Below, piece after piece: positions 34,161 through 42,050 of a DNA stretch of 64,000 nucleotides. This DNA is from JAWXUC01 sp044432975 (GTDB lineage Bacteria; Pseudomonadota; Alphaproteobacteria; RF32; CAG-239), in the NCBI GenBank assembly GCA_044432975.1, contig JAWXUC010000007.1:1-64000 (forward strand). Reading direction: 5' to 3'. The position numbers were made by a program, and so were the translations under genes. The notes below the pieces were generated by a model, which did no database searches, was not told where the DNA came from, and saw only the letters and a program-made list of their open reading frames with translations. Numbering within the stretch: the first letter of the stretch is position 1; every line of letters starts with the position of its first letter.

Positions 34161-34498
34161 CATTTTTGCAAAAAAGTGCAAAAATTGCGTTTTTTTGTGA
34201 ATATGGGCAGAAAATAAATACTTTGGGAGGATTATTAACTGCCCATAAGCCCATATATTCTGGTATTTTGACACCTGTCTTAAAAACAAAGTGTCTATTT
34301 TAAACCACCGTCTAGAATAGACACTTTTAGTGTTACAGTTTTGTGAAATTATGTTATTGATTTTACTTATTTCTTGATTTTTTTTAGAGTTTATGATAGT
34401 GTCTATTCTAGACGGTCGTTTAAAATAGACACTATCAAAATAACCCCTAGCCCTTGTGGGCTGGGGGTTTGAAGTATGTTTAAAAAGTGAGTTTTTTT
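34161..34498 (+). repeat. E340 element, copy 1
   Basis: 338-bp element, over 90 percent identical by eye to 40131-40467 and to the complement of 43704-44040. It contains two 34-bp sites, 34291-34324 and 34399-34432, each starting GTGTCTATT and ending AATAGACAC. They are inverted copies of one another with one mismatch and start exactly 108 bp apart in all three copies. A hairpin CCCCTAGCCC/GGGCTGGGG follows near 34444. Frames inside are short and probably not genes. Confidence 0.85.
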
Positions 34499-34505
34499 AA
34501 TATTA

Positions 34506-35201
34506 TTACATTCTAAACTGGCAGTTAAAATTGTTTTGTAGATGTTCTTTTAATTTTGCATCTTTGAAGAATTCTTCACATTCGTATTCTTGGGTTGTTT
34601 TATCTGAATCTATGGGACGATATTTTTGTAAGTGATAATTTTTTACACCCATTTCTTTTAAAGTATCTGCTATTTTATAGATATCATCAACATTCAAGAC
34701 TCTTGGGTCGCAAGTTGTTCGGCATTCAAAATCAACGTCGCTTGCAATCAGCATTTTTAAGCTTTCTAGAACTTTATCAAAATGATTAGCGCAAGTAACT
34801 GAATTGTATTTTTCTTTCTCAAATGGAGTTTTTATATCAAAGCCTACCCAATCAACAACATCTAAAACCTTTTTTAAGGCCTCTGGACGATATCCTCCTG
34901 TATGTAATCCAATCTTATAGCCAAGAGCTTTCACTTGCATCATAGCCTCTTTTAAGCCGTTTTGAACTAATGGCTCGCCACCGCTAAAGACAACACCGTC
35001 CAAACTTTTGGTTCTGGTTTTTAAAAAATCTACAAATTTATCCCAAACAAAATCTGTTTCTTCTATTGGTTGCAACAAGAAATTGTAGCAGAAAGGGCAT
35101 TTCCATGGGCAACCTTGCATGAAAATTACTGCGCTTATTTTGCTTGGATAATCAACGGTAGAAAATGTTTCTACGCCGCCGACATTTATTAATTGATTCA
35201 T
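34506..35201 (-). CDS. nrdG: Anaerobic ribonucleotide reductase activase (NrdG-like radical SAM)
   Basis: 231 residues from the ATG at 35201; upstream in-frame codons come from a tandem repeat and are not expected to be translated. Radical-SAM motif CPWKCPFC (CxxxCxxC, about residues 31-38), then SGGEPL and HTGGYRPE. The N-terminus GGVETFSTVDYPSKISAVIFMQG is typical of the NrdG/PFL-activase group. It would generate the glycyl radical on the RNR. It is downstream of nrdD and the separate glycyl-radical peptide gene on the same strand, separated from them by 369 bases of repeats. Confidence 0.88.
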   Translation of the reverse strand: MNQLINVGGVETFSTVDYPSKISAVIFMQGCPWKCPFCYNFLLQPIEETDFVWDKFVDFLKTRTKSLDGVVFSGGEPLVQNGLKEAMMQVKALGYKIGLHTGGYRPEALKKVLDVVDWVGFDIKTPFEKEKYNSVTCANHFDKVLESLKMLIASDVDFECRTTCDPRVLNVDDIYKIADTLKEMGVKNYHLQKYRPIDSDKTTQEYECEEFFKDAKLKEHLQNNFNCQFRM

Positions 35202-35220
35202 TTTTATTGCCTTATTTTTT

Positions 35221-35446
35221 ACTGGTTTGCTTCGCTTCGCTCGCAATGACGAGGAGAAAGGGGGATAGCTTTGCTCCGCTCGCAATGACGAGGAGAGAGG
35301 GGGATAGCTTTGCTCCGCTCGCAATGACGAAGGGGAGAGGGGGATGGAGAGTTCCGCTCGTAATGACGAGGGGAGAGCTTCATTCTGTTTTGCATTGACG
35401 CAAAAGGAAGGATGGAGAGTTCCGCTTGCATTGACGAGGGGAGATA
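35221..35446. repeat. Degenerate tandem repeat inside the nrd operon
   Basis: Five or six units of about 39-44 bp, each with CCGCTCGCAATGACGAGG followed by a purine-rich GAGAGGGGGAT stretch; later units decay. The core resembles the dispersed CATTGCGAGCG repeat of this genome. Units are contiguous with no unique spacers. Just downstream (35506-35548) is a CCCCCCATCGCCC..GGGCACTTCCC palindrome also found at 44271-44313. Confidence 0.75.
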
Positions 35447-35570
35447 TAAGAAAAGGGACGATGTGGGTATCGTCCCCTACAATTATAGCTAATTAACTAT
35501 TTTACCCCCCATCGCCCGTTGGGCACTTCCCCCGCAAGGGGGGGAAGATTTTTAATGGAGTATTATTTAA

Positions 35571-35777
35571 TTATTCTGCTGCTACAGACATTGCGTCTAC
35601 ACATACAGCTTTTTCTTCACAAAAGCATTTTCTAGAATAAAATTCTGATTTTTTACCTTTGTTGAATTCTGATACTGGACGGAAGTAGCCCATAACTCTT
35701 GTCCATACTTCGCAGTTTTGTCTTTCTGAATCTGCTAATTTGATATCTTCAAAATTAATTACTTGTGTCATTTTCAT
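35571..35777 (-). CDS. Detached glycyl-radical domain of anaerobic ribonucleotide reductase
   Basis: 68 residues (or 66 from the second ATG). The core CEVWTRVMGYFRPVSEFNKG followed by KKSEF..RKCF is the C-terminal glycyl-radical loop of NrdD, with the radical Gly at residue 30 in RVMGYF. In known NrdD proteins this follows the zinc site in the same chain; here the NrdD chain stops after its zinc site and this peptide is encoded 28 bases later in another frame with its own AAAAAGGA ribosome site. The short C-terminal tail has additional Cys. It should complement NrdD in trans; that is inference. Confidence 0.8.
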   Translation of the reverse strand: MKMTQVINFEDIKLADSERQNCEVWTRVMGYFRPVSEFNKGKKSEFYSRKCFCEEKAVCVDAMSVAAE

Positions 35778-35805
35778 TTTCCTTTTTGTTAATATTAGTT
35801 ATGGT

Positions 35806-37833
35806 TTAAGCAACATCTGCTTTAGAAGCTGCTTTTTTTGCTTTTTCTGCCAATCTTTCTTCATCACATTTTGGGCAGAATTTGTGTTCTCCTGCAAGGT
35901 ATCCGTGTTTTGGACATACTGAGAACGTTGGGGTAATTGTTACATAAGGCAAGCGATAGTTAGTAAGTACTCTTTTTACTAATTCTGCACAAACCTTAGG
36001 AGATGAAATTCTTTGGTTCATATACAAGTGAAGAACTGTTCCGCCTGTATATTTTGTTTGAAGCCTGTCTTGTAAGTCTAAAGCTTCAAAAGGATCATCT
36101 GTAAAGCCAACTGGCAACTGAGAAGAGTTTGTATAATAAGGATCTTCTTTTGTACCTGCTTGGATAATGCCAGGGAAACGTTTTTTATCTTCACGAGCAA
36201 AACGATATGTTGCACTTTCTGCAGGAGTTGCTTCTAAGTTATACATAGAACCAGTTTCTTCTTGGATTTTTACAAGTCTTTCTCTGATATGATTTAATAC
36301 TTTTTCTGCAAAGTCTTGCCCCCATGGAGTTGCGATTTCTTCTTTGCCGTCTGTAAAGTTTGCAATCATTTCATTTAAGCCATTAACACCAATTGTTGAG
36401 AAGTGGTTGCGCAATGTGCCTAAATAACGTTTTGTGAATGGGAATAAACCTTGGTCGATTAAACGAGAGATAAGTTTTCTTTTGATTTCTAAAGATTTGC
36501 GAGATAATTCTAACAACTCATCTATTCTGCCTAACAAGCCAGCTTCATCGTCTTTATAAACATAACCAAGTCTTGCACAGTTGAATGTAACCACACCAAT
36601 TGAGCCAGTTTGTTCTGCTGAACCAAATAAACCATTACCTTTTGCCAATAATTCACGCAAATCTAATTGCAATCTGCAACACATAGAACGAATTTGTTTT
36701 GGCTCTAATACAGAGTTGATGAAGTTTTGGAAATATGGCAAACCATATTTTGCAGTCATTTCAAACAATATTTCTGTATTTGGACAATCCCAATCAAAAT
36801 CTTTTGTAATGTTGTATGTAGGAATTGGGAATGTAAATGGACGACCTTTAGAATCACCACCTGTCATTACTGTGATATATGCTTTGTTAATCATATTCAT
36901 TTCTTCTTGCAAATCACCGTAAGTAAATTCTTGTTCAACACCTGCAATAATTGGATGTGTGTCTCTATAATCTTCTGGGCATACCCAGTCAAAAGTAAAG
37001 TTTGTAAATGGTGTTTGAGAACCCCAACGAGAAGGCACATTCAAGTTATAAATCAACTCTTGCATAGATTGTTCTACTTGACGATAAGTTAATTTATCTG
37101 CCCTGATATATGGAGCAAGGTATGTATCTACAGAAGAAAATGCTTGAGCACCAGCCCATTCGTTTTGCAATGTTCCCATAAAGTTAACCATTTGACCAAC
37201 AGCAGCTGATAAATGCTTTGGAGCACCAGCTTCTGCTTTTCCTGGAACACCATTAAAGCCTTCATGAAGCAAGTTCTTAAGAGACCAACCTGCACAATAG
37301 CCAGCTAACATGTCTAAGTCATGAATATGAACATCACCGTTTCTGTGTGCTTCTCCAACTGCTGATGGGTAAACATGAGACAACCAGTAGTTGGCTGTAA
37401 CTTTACCAGAAACGTTTAAGATTAAGCCACCGTTTGAATAACCTTGGTTGGCATTGGCATTTACACGCCAGTCTAGTTTTTCTAAATATTCATTAATTGA
37501 GCTTTCAACATCAACCATAGTTTTTGCATCGCCACGCATTCTTTGGCGTTGTTCACGATATGCGATGTATGCTCTTGCGGTTGTGATATAGTTTGCAGAA
37601 ATTAAAACTTGTTCTACTATATCTTGAATTTGTTCAATTGATGGAATCGATTCTTTAAATTTGTGCTTTAATACTTTCATTGCTTGTGCAGTTAAAAGTT
37701 TTGCCTCTTCTTCTGAATATTCTCCAGTTTCATCGCCGGCTCTGCTAATCGCGCTAAAAATTTTAGCGTCATCAAAAGGAGCAAGAGTACCGTCTCTTTT
37801 TGTTACGTTGTCTATTGTGGCTTTTGCATTCAT
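35806..37833 (-). CDS. nrdD: Anaerobic (class III) ribonucleoside-triphosphate reductase, lacking its glycyl-radical end
   Basis: 675 residues. An N-terminal ATP-cone (about 8-100, TKRDGTLAPFDDAKIFSAI) for allosteric control is followed by the ten-stranded barrel (HIHDLDMLAGYCAGWSL, QAFSSVDTYLAPYIRAD, TFNCARLGY). The C-terminus holds the zinc site CPKHGYLAGEHKFCPKC and then a short Ala/Lys-rich tail instead of the expected RVxGY glycyl-radical loop, which is in the adjacent small gene. It reduces ribonucleotides to deoxyribonucleotides without oxygen. Two NrdR-box-like palindromes stand upstream. The start lacks a strong ribosome site. Confidence 0.93.
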   Translation of the reverse strand: MNAKATIDNVTKRDGTLAPFDDAKIFSAISRAGDETGEYSEEEAKLLTAQAMKVLKHKFKESIPSIEQIQDIVEQVLISANYITTARAYIAYREQRQRMRGDAKTMVDVESSINEYLEKLDWRVNANANQGYSNGGLILNVSGKVTANYWLSHVYPSAVGEAHRNGDVHIHDLDMLAGYCAGWSLKNLLHEGFNGVPGKAEAGAPKHLSAAVGQMVNFMGTLQNEWAGAQAFSSVDTYLAPYIRADKLTYRQVEQSMQELIYNLNVPSRWGSQTPFTNFTFDWVCPEDYRDTHPIIAGVEQEFTYGDLQEEMNMINKAYITVMTGGDSKGRPFTFPIPTYNITKDFDWDCPNTEILFEMTAKYGLPYFQNFINSVLEPKQIRSMCCRLQLDLRELLAKGNGLFGSAEQTGSIGVVTFNCARLGYVYKDDEAGLLGRIDELLELSRKSLEIKRKLISRLIDQGLFPFTKRYLGTLRNHFSTIGVNGLNEMIANFTDGKEEIATPWGQDFAEKVLNHIRERLVKIQEETGSMYNLEATPAESATYRFAREDKKRFPGIIQAGTKEDPYYTNSSQLPVGFTDDPFEALDLQDRLQTKYTGGTVLHLYMNQRISSPKVCAELVKRVLTNYRLPYVTITPTFSVCPKHGYLAGEHKFCPKCDEERLAEKAKKAASKADVA

Positions 37834-37872
37834 TTTTATAAAACTTTCAAGTTATGTCGTTATTCTTGGAAT

Positions 37873-37918
37873 ATACTATATATAGTGTTAAAAAATAGTT
37901 AATATCTATATATTGTGC
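37873..37918 (-). promoter_or_regulatory. Pair of NrdR-box-like operators upstream of nrdD
   Basis: ATACTATATATAGTGT (37873-37888) and TATCTATATATTGTGC (37903-37918) both fit the NrdR box core CTATATATwGTG. They start 30 bp apart, about three helical turns, the spacing known for NrdR-controlled ribonucleotide reductase genes. They lie 40-85 bases upstream of the nrdD start. nrdR itself is not in the window. Confidence 0.7.
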
Positions 37919-38095
37919 TACTGCTCTTGTTTTTCTATAAATCATTGTATATTTATTTTGTGTTTTTCCTCAACTGTTTAATAGTTAATTTTTAAACTTT
38001 TTTCCTATCTTATTAAAATATAATAATATTTTTTTTGACCTTTGTTCATAAGTTTGTTAATAAAAATTAATATTAAATTTTAAGGAAGAAAAATA

Positions 38096-38821
38096 ATGGC
38101 AACGCAAGATTTTTTATTAAGCAAAAAAGTAAAGATTTTACAACCTATTAATGGCTACAGAGCATCTACTGATGCTGTTATTTTATCTTCTATACCCGAG
38201 TCCACAACAAAAGAAATAAAAATACTAGATATGGGATCAGGAACAGGAGCGGTTTCTTTATGTTTGGGGCATCGGATTCCTAGTGCTAAAATTCTAGGGC
38301 TTGAAATTCAAGAAGAGCTTATTGAGTTGTCTAATCAAAGTGCAGAACTTAACGGATTTGAGAATAGAATCGAATTTATTAATCATAATATTAAAGATAA
38401 AAAGATTGAGCTTCACAATTGTTTTGATGTTTGCATTACAAATCCGCCTTATTCTGAAGTTGATATGAAGTCTCCTAAAGGATATAAGGCAACAGCGCAT
38501 AATTTTGACGGATTGGGGCTTAAAAATTGGATAGATTTTGGAATTAGGGCATTAAAACCTAAGGGAAAGCTATATATGGTGAACAGAGCAGAAGCTTTGT
38601 CTGAAATTTTGGCCACTATATATGGTAGGCTTGGCGGAATTGTTGTTATTCCTATTTATTCAAAAATTGGTGAAGACGCCAAAAGAATCGTTGTTATTGC
38701 AAGTAAAGATTCTAAAAAAGCATTAGTGATAGACAAAGGAATTGTTGTTCACAATGAAGACGGCTCATATTCTGACGACGCCAAGAGAATTTTAGAAAAC
38801 GGAATCGGGTATTTTGAGTAA
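38096..38821 (+). CDS. tRNA1(Val) adenine N6-methyltransferase-like (TrmN6 family)
   Basis: 241 residues, Rossmann-type SAM methyltransferase. Motif I is LDMGSGTGAVSLCLGHR (about 44-60), the acidic LEIQEEL follows, and the catalytic NPPY sits in DVCITNPPYSE (about 120-125). The N-terminus DFLLSKKVKILQPINGYRASTDAVIL is characteristic of the TrmN6/YfiC group that methylates A37 of tRNA1-Val. TAAGGAAG precedes the start. Stand-alone gene followed by repeats. Confidence 0.88.
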   Translation: MATQDFLLSKKVKILQPINGYRASTDAVILSSIPESTTKEIKILDMGSGTGAVSLCLGHRIPSAKILGLEIQEELIELSNQSAELNGFENRIEFINHNIKDKKIELHNCFDVCITNPPYSEVDMKSPKGYKATAHNFDGLGLKNWIDFGIRALKPKGKLYMVNRAEALSEILATIYGRLGGIVVIPIYSKIGEDAKRIVVIASKDSKKALVIDKGIVVHNEDGSYSDDAKRILENGIGYFE

Positions 38822-38839
38822 TTGATTTGGTTTTTGTGG

Positions 38840-39070
38840 GAGAGTCTGGGACGATGCGGGCATCGTCCCCTACAATTATTATTGTCATCGCGCCACAAAA
38901 TTTATTTTGGGGCTTAGCGATCTTCTAATTTTTAAAAATCGGAAGATGCCTTAGCCCATAAATTCTTTATGGGCGGCATGACGTTTTATGTTATTTTCAA
39001 GGTACGGTCAAGACCGTACCCTACAGGGCATTGTGCCTATGATGTTGAGAAAACACCCTGTCGCTTTCAA
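38840..39070. repeat. Intergenic repeats after the methyltransferase gene
   Basis: Contains GGGACGATGCGGGCATCGTCCC (about 38850-38871), a pair of inverted GATCTTC/GAAGAT repeats with GCCCATAAATTCTTTATGGGC (38883-38984; family also at 48335, 48849, 48911, 49304), and GGTACGGTCAAGACCGTACC (39001-39020; also at 34042 and 39887). No gene seen. Confidence 0.7.
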
Positions 39071-39086
39071 CACTAAAAGTTTTATA

Positions 39087-39728
39087 CTACCAAGTTAAAG
39101 GAAGCACACATAAAACTGCATATTTCTCACTAGCTTTTGAAGAATTCGAGGTTGACATCGAGGCGGTAGACTTAAAAATTGTCGCACCATCATTAGTAGA
39201 TGAAGCAAATGAAGTAGTACTTGTCCAATATCTGGTCGTCGATAAATTTATTTGAGGTATTGATGAAGATACCGCGCTAAGAGCATTATTTATTGTTGTT
39301 ATATGGGGCCATAGCGTATAATGACTAGGTATACTAGCTCCACCATAATTCTCAATACAATAAGCTCTAGCTTCATACCAGTCATAAGTACTTGTAGTTC
39401 CACCAACATAAACCGAATAACCACCACCAGAATAATTAGAAACCACAATACCCCTAACTGTAGAACTTGTTGCAATACTAGTATCATTTGTAACCCTACC
39501 ATCTTTTAACAAATAATATCCTGTTGCTAATTTTTCTTTTGTACATGCAACAAGGCTGGTGTTAAATGGACATTTAACATATTCTGTACAATTACTAGCA
39601 CTTTTTGTATAGCCTAAAGCTTCGCAGCTTGATGTGACAGCACAGGTGTCTGTTGCTAAGGTTATATTTGCGTTTAGGAGGAAAGTTAGACCTATTGTGC
39701 CTCCTGTTATTAATTTTGTTTTATTCAT
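39087..39728 (-). CDS. Exported Cys-rich protein with variable end, paralogue 2
   Basis: 213 residues from the ATG at 39728 (AGGAGGAAA upstream). The signal peptide MNKTKLITGGTIGLTFLLNANITLA is nearly the same, also in DNA, as in paralogue 1. Shared module: CAVTSSCEALGYT...C-x4-CPFNTSLVAC, then ATGYYLLKDG. The C-terminus differs: a Ser/Thr/Tyr-rich stretch with YDWYEARAYCIENYGG, ATTRYWTSTTSFAS-like spacing and AVLCVLPLTW, fitting a divergent C-type-lectin-like domain. It lacks the WRLP motif. The E340 element copy 2 is upstream in the same relative position. Convergent with the methyltransferase gene. Confidence 0.72.
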   Translation of the reverse strand: MNKTKLITGGTIGLTFLLNANITLATDTCAVTSSCEALGYTKSASNCTEYVKCPFNTSLVACTKEKLATGYYLLKDGRVTNDTSIATSSTVRGIVVSNYSGGGYSVYVGGTTSTYDWYEARAYCIENYGGASIPSHYTLWPHITTINNALSAVSSSIPQINLSTTRYWTSTTSFASSTNDGATIFKSTASMSTSNSSKASEKYAVLCVLPLTW

Positions 39729-39754
39729 TTCTATTTCCTCCTTTTTTTGTTTTA

Positions 39755-40130
39755 GTGGCGGGACGTCGAGACGCCGTTCCCTACGGTTTTTATGAACACC
39801 CACAAGGGGCGTCCCTACAATTTAATTTATCAACTGTCATTGCGAGCGTAGCGCGGCAATCCAATCGAAAAAAACATTCTTTTTTCAGGTACGGTCAAGA
39901 CCGTCCCCTACAGAGCTCTGGCATCCAAAACCTCAAGCCGTCATCCTGAACTTGTTTCAGGATCCCCTTTTTAGATGCTGAAATAAATTCAGCATGACGG
40001 GGCAATTAATACTTTTTTTCAGGGACGGCAGACCCGTACCCTACAGATAGGCGGATGTGTAATCCACCCCCATAACTACCCCGTCGCCTTTGGCGCCACC
40101 CCTTCACTTGTGAAGGGGAATTTTTAATGG
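39755..40130. repeat. Cluster of short intergenic repeats upstream of paralogue 2
   Basis: GGGACGTCGAGACGCCGTTCC (39760-39780), CATTGCGAGCG.AGCGCGGC (39838-39857), GGTACGGTCAAGACCGT (39887-39903), a CATCCTGAA..TTCAGGATG palindrome (39942-39965), GGGACGGCAGACCCGTACC (40022-40040), and CCCCTTCACTTGTGAAGGGG preceded by GGCGCC (40090-40119). The same set, in similar order, occurs beside the genes at 33257 and 44434. No genes seen. Confidence 0.7.
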
Positions 40131-40467
40131 CATTTTTGCAAAAAAGTGCAAAAATTGCGTTTTTTTGTGAATATGGGCAGAAAATAAATACTTTGGGAGG
40201 ATTATTGACTACCCATAAGCCCATATATTCTGGTATTTTGACACCTGTCTTAAAAACAAAGTGTCTATTTTAAACCACCGTCTAGAATAGACACTTTTAG
40301 TGTTACAGTTTTGTTAAATTATGTTGTTGATTTTACTTATTTCTTGATTTTTTTCTGACTTTGTGATAGTGTCTATTCTAGACGGTCGTTTAAAATAGAC
40401 ACTATAAAAATAACCCCTAGCCCTTGTGGGCTGGGGGTTTGACGTATGTTCAAAAAGTGAGTTTTTT
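40131..40467 (+). repeat. E340 element, copy 2
   Basis: 337 bp; same structure as copy 1. The 34-bp inverted sites are at 40261-40294 and 40369-40402, start-to-start distance again 108 bp. The hairpin near 40412-40438 and the closing AAAAAGTGAGTTTTTT are conserved. Substitutions between copies concentrate in the 74-bp segment between the sites. Confidence 0.85.
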
Positions 40468-40469
40468 AT

Positions 40470-40560
40470 ATTTGGGACGGCTGACCATAAAACTACCCCG
40501 TCGCCTTTGGCGCCACCCCTTCACTTGTGAAGGGGAATTTATAATTGCCATTTTTGCAAA
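40470..40560. repeat. CCCCTTCAC repeat beside E340 copy 2
   Basis: A second copy of the GGCGCC + CCCCTTCACTTGTGAAGGGG repeat (40494-40536) with its CGTCGCC lead-in, then AT-rich sequence to the flgH terminator. No gene. Confidence 0.65.
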
Positions 40561-40561
40561 A

Positions 40562-40602
40562 AAAAAGACCGGACTTGGGGAGAGCCGATCTTTCTTGGGG
40601 AA
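40562..40602 (-). terminator. Intrinsic terminator of the flg operon
   Basis: Minus-strand AAGATCGGCT / AGTCCGGTCTT hairpin (one wobble, one bulge) ending in TTTTTTT, 25 bases after flgH. Confidence 0.75.
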
Positions 40603-40626
40603 GTGCACTTTCTGTGCCTAGCTTAC

Positions 40627-41358
40627 TTAAAATGGTTTTACAATATCTAAGAACTGTGTTCCATAACTAGACTTTTGAATATCAGACAGAACACCTTCTC
40701 CGCCATAAGACACTCTTAAATCTGCAATTTTAGATGATTCAATTGTATTCTGAGCATTAATATCTGCGCGTCTAACAATACCTTGAACCATTAGTTGTCT
40801 AACTTCATAATTAACTCTAATTTCTTGGCTACCTTGAATAACCATGTTTCCGTTTGGCAACACTTGAATAACGGTTGCTGCCATTGTTACGTCTATGGAT
40901 TCTTTTCTATCAATTTTACCATCTCCAGACATTTCTTTATCGCTTTTAACATCTAAGAGGTTAGAACTATCTGTTCCTAAAGCTGTATCTATAGTAGTTT
41001 CTAATCCAGCAAGTGCATTAACATCTGAATCTGTAACGCCAGATTGATTTTGTTCTGTTTCATTTTCCATCAAAGCAGTATCTTCTGCAGAAATCTTAAC
41101 TGTTAAAATATCGCCAACTCTAGAAGCTCTAAGATCTTTGAAAAATCCTTGAGATCCTCTTTGCCACAAAGAGTTTGGGTTTGAATATTTTGCGTACTCA
41201 TCTGGCATAGGTTGAGTTAATGGTTTGTAATCTTTATCTTCTACTGGGTTTTCAATAGGGCTAAGTCTTGGAGGGCTTCCGATATTTTTAATGCTTTGCA
41301 AAATTCCGCATCCATTTAACATTAAGAACATTGATAAAATCAAACTAGTTTTTCTCAT
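40627..41358 (-). CDS. flgH: Flagellar L-ring protein FlgH
   Basis: 243 residues with a lipoprotein signal (SMFLMLNGC, Cys about 17). Forms the outer-membrane L-ring of the flagellar basal body. Family marks: SLWQRGSQGFFKDLRASRVGDILTV near residue 65, GNMVIQGSQEIRVNYE and the end SSYGTQFLDIVKPF. Its start overlaps the flgA stop by one base. Last gene of flgF-flgG-flgA-flgH on the minus strand. Confidence 0.95.
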   Translation of the reverse strand: MRKTSLILSMFLMLNGCGILQSIKNIGSPPRLSPIENPVEDKDYKPLTQPMPDEYAKYSNPNSLWQRGSQGFFKDLRASRVGDILTVKISAEDTALMENETEQNQSGVTDSDVNALAGLETTIDTALGTDSSNLLDVKSDKEMSGDGKIDRKESIDVTMAATVIQVLPNGNMVIQGSQEIRVNYEVRQLMVQGIVRRADINAQNTIESSKIADLRVSYGGEGVLSDIQKSSYGTQFLDIVKPF

Positions 41359-42041
41359 TATTTATCTCCCTCTATACTAACAGTGCCTTTAGAAATAACT
41401 TTTCCCATAATAGTTTTTTTAGAGCTTGGGTTTATAAGGGTTATAACATCACCTAAAGCACCATCTTCCCCTGCATAAGCCTTCATTCCGATTTCCATTT
41501 TATCTGTTTTATACAATACCAAAACATTGTCATTTCTGTTTATTAAAGTAGGTTTTTGAATATCTTTGTTTAGAATAAGAGCGTTAGAATATAAATCTTT
41601 TTTTGCTTCTCTATCAACAATATCCTCTTTTTGAAGAGCAAAAACATCTTTTGCTTTACCTTCTTTGATTGTTATTGTCTTTAGCATATCTTCTGTTATT
41701 AGCGTATCTTTTTTAATTTCTTTTATAGGCACATAAACTTCTGTCATGTTATAAAATCTGCCCATAATTTTTCCTGAATCAAAGCTTTTGTTATCTATAA
41801 AAACTTCAATATTACAATTAAACTTATTTTGTAAGTCATCAAAAGTTAAATTAGAAATTAGCAGTTTATAACTTTTAGCATCTTCAATATTGTAACTAGA
41901 TTTTCCAGAAAAAATTTCTAGTTCAATATTAGCCCTTGAGGCTTCTTCTTTGATGGCATCAATCACATCAAACTCTGATATTATCAAAGCATTGGCATTA
42001 AAGCTAATAAGAAGTAAAAATGTTAAAAAAAGTTTTTTCAT
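41358..42041 (-). CDS. flgA: Flagellar P-ring assembly chaperone FlgA
   Basis: 227 residues with a Sec signal (MKKLFLTFLLLISFNANA). C-terminal SAF-type domain: VPIKEIKKDTLITEDMLKTITI, REAKKDLYSNALILNKDIQKP, NDNVLVLYKTDKMEIGMKAYA, ending SKGTVSIEG. The periplasmic chaperone helps FlgI form the P-ring. flgI itself is not in the window. Lies between flgG and flgH as in other alphaproteobacteria. Confidence 0.88.
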   Translation of the reverse strand: MKKLFLTFLLLISFNANALIISEFDVIDAIKEEASRANIELEIFSGKSSYNIEDAKSYKLLISNLTFDDLQNKFNCNIEVFIDNKSFDSGKIMGRFYNMTEVYVPIKEIKKDTLITEDMLKTITIKEGKAKDVFALQKEDIVDREAKKDLYSNALILNKDIQKPTLINRNDNVLVLYKTDKMEIGMKAYAGEDGALGDVITLINPSSKKTIMGKVISKGTVSIEGDK

Positions 42042-42050
42042 TTATTTCAT

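Noticed and set aside
34150..34303. Short frames inside E340 (e.g. products ending GILTPVLKTKCLF, or MGLWAVNNPPKVFIF on the other strand)
   Set aside because: No ribosome sites; the frames start in flanking repeats and exist only because the element is copied.
35221..35446. Tandem repeats considered as a CRISPR array
   Set aside because: Units are contiguous and similar along their whole length, with no unique spacers and no cas genes near.
35778..35808. Frameshift or programmed recoding joining nrdD to the glycyl-radical peptide
   Set aside because: nrdD ends in a non-homologous Ala/Lys tail and stop, and the peptide gene has its own ribosome site and about ten extra N-terminal residues before the homologous part; a sequencing error alone would not create these.
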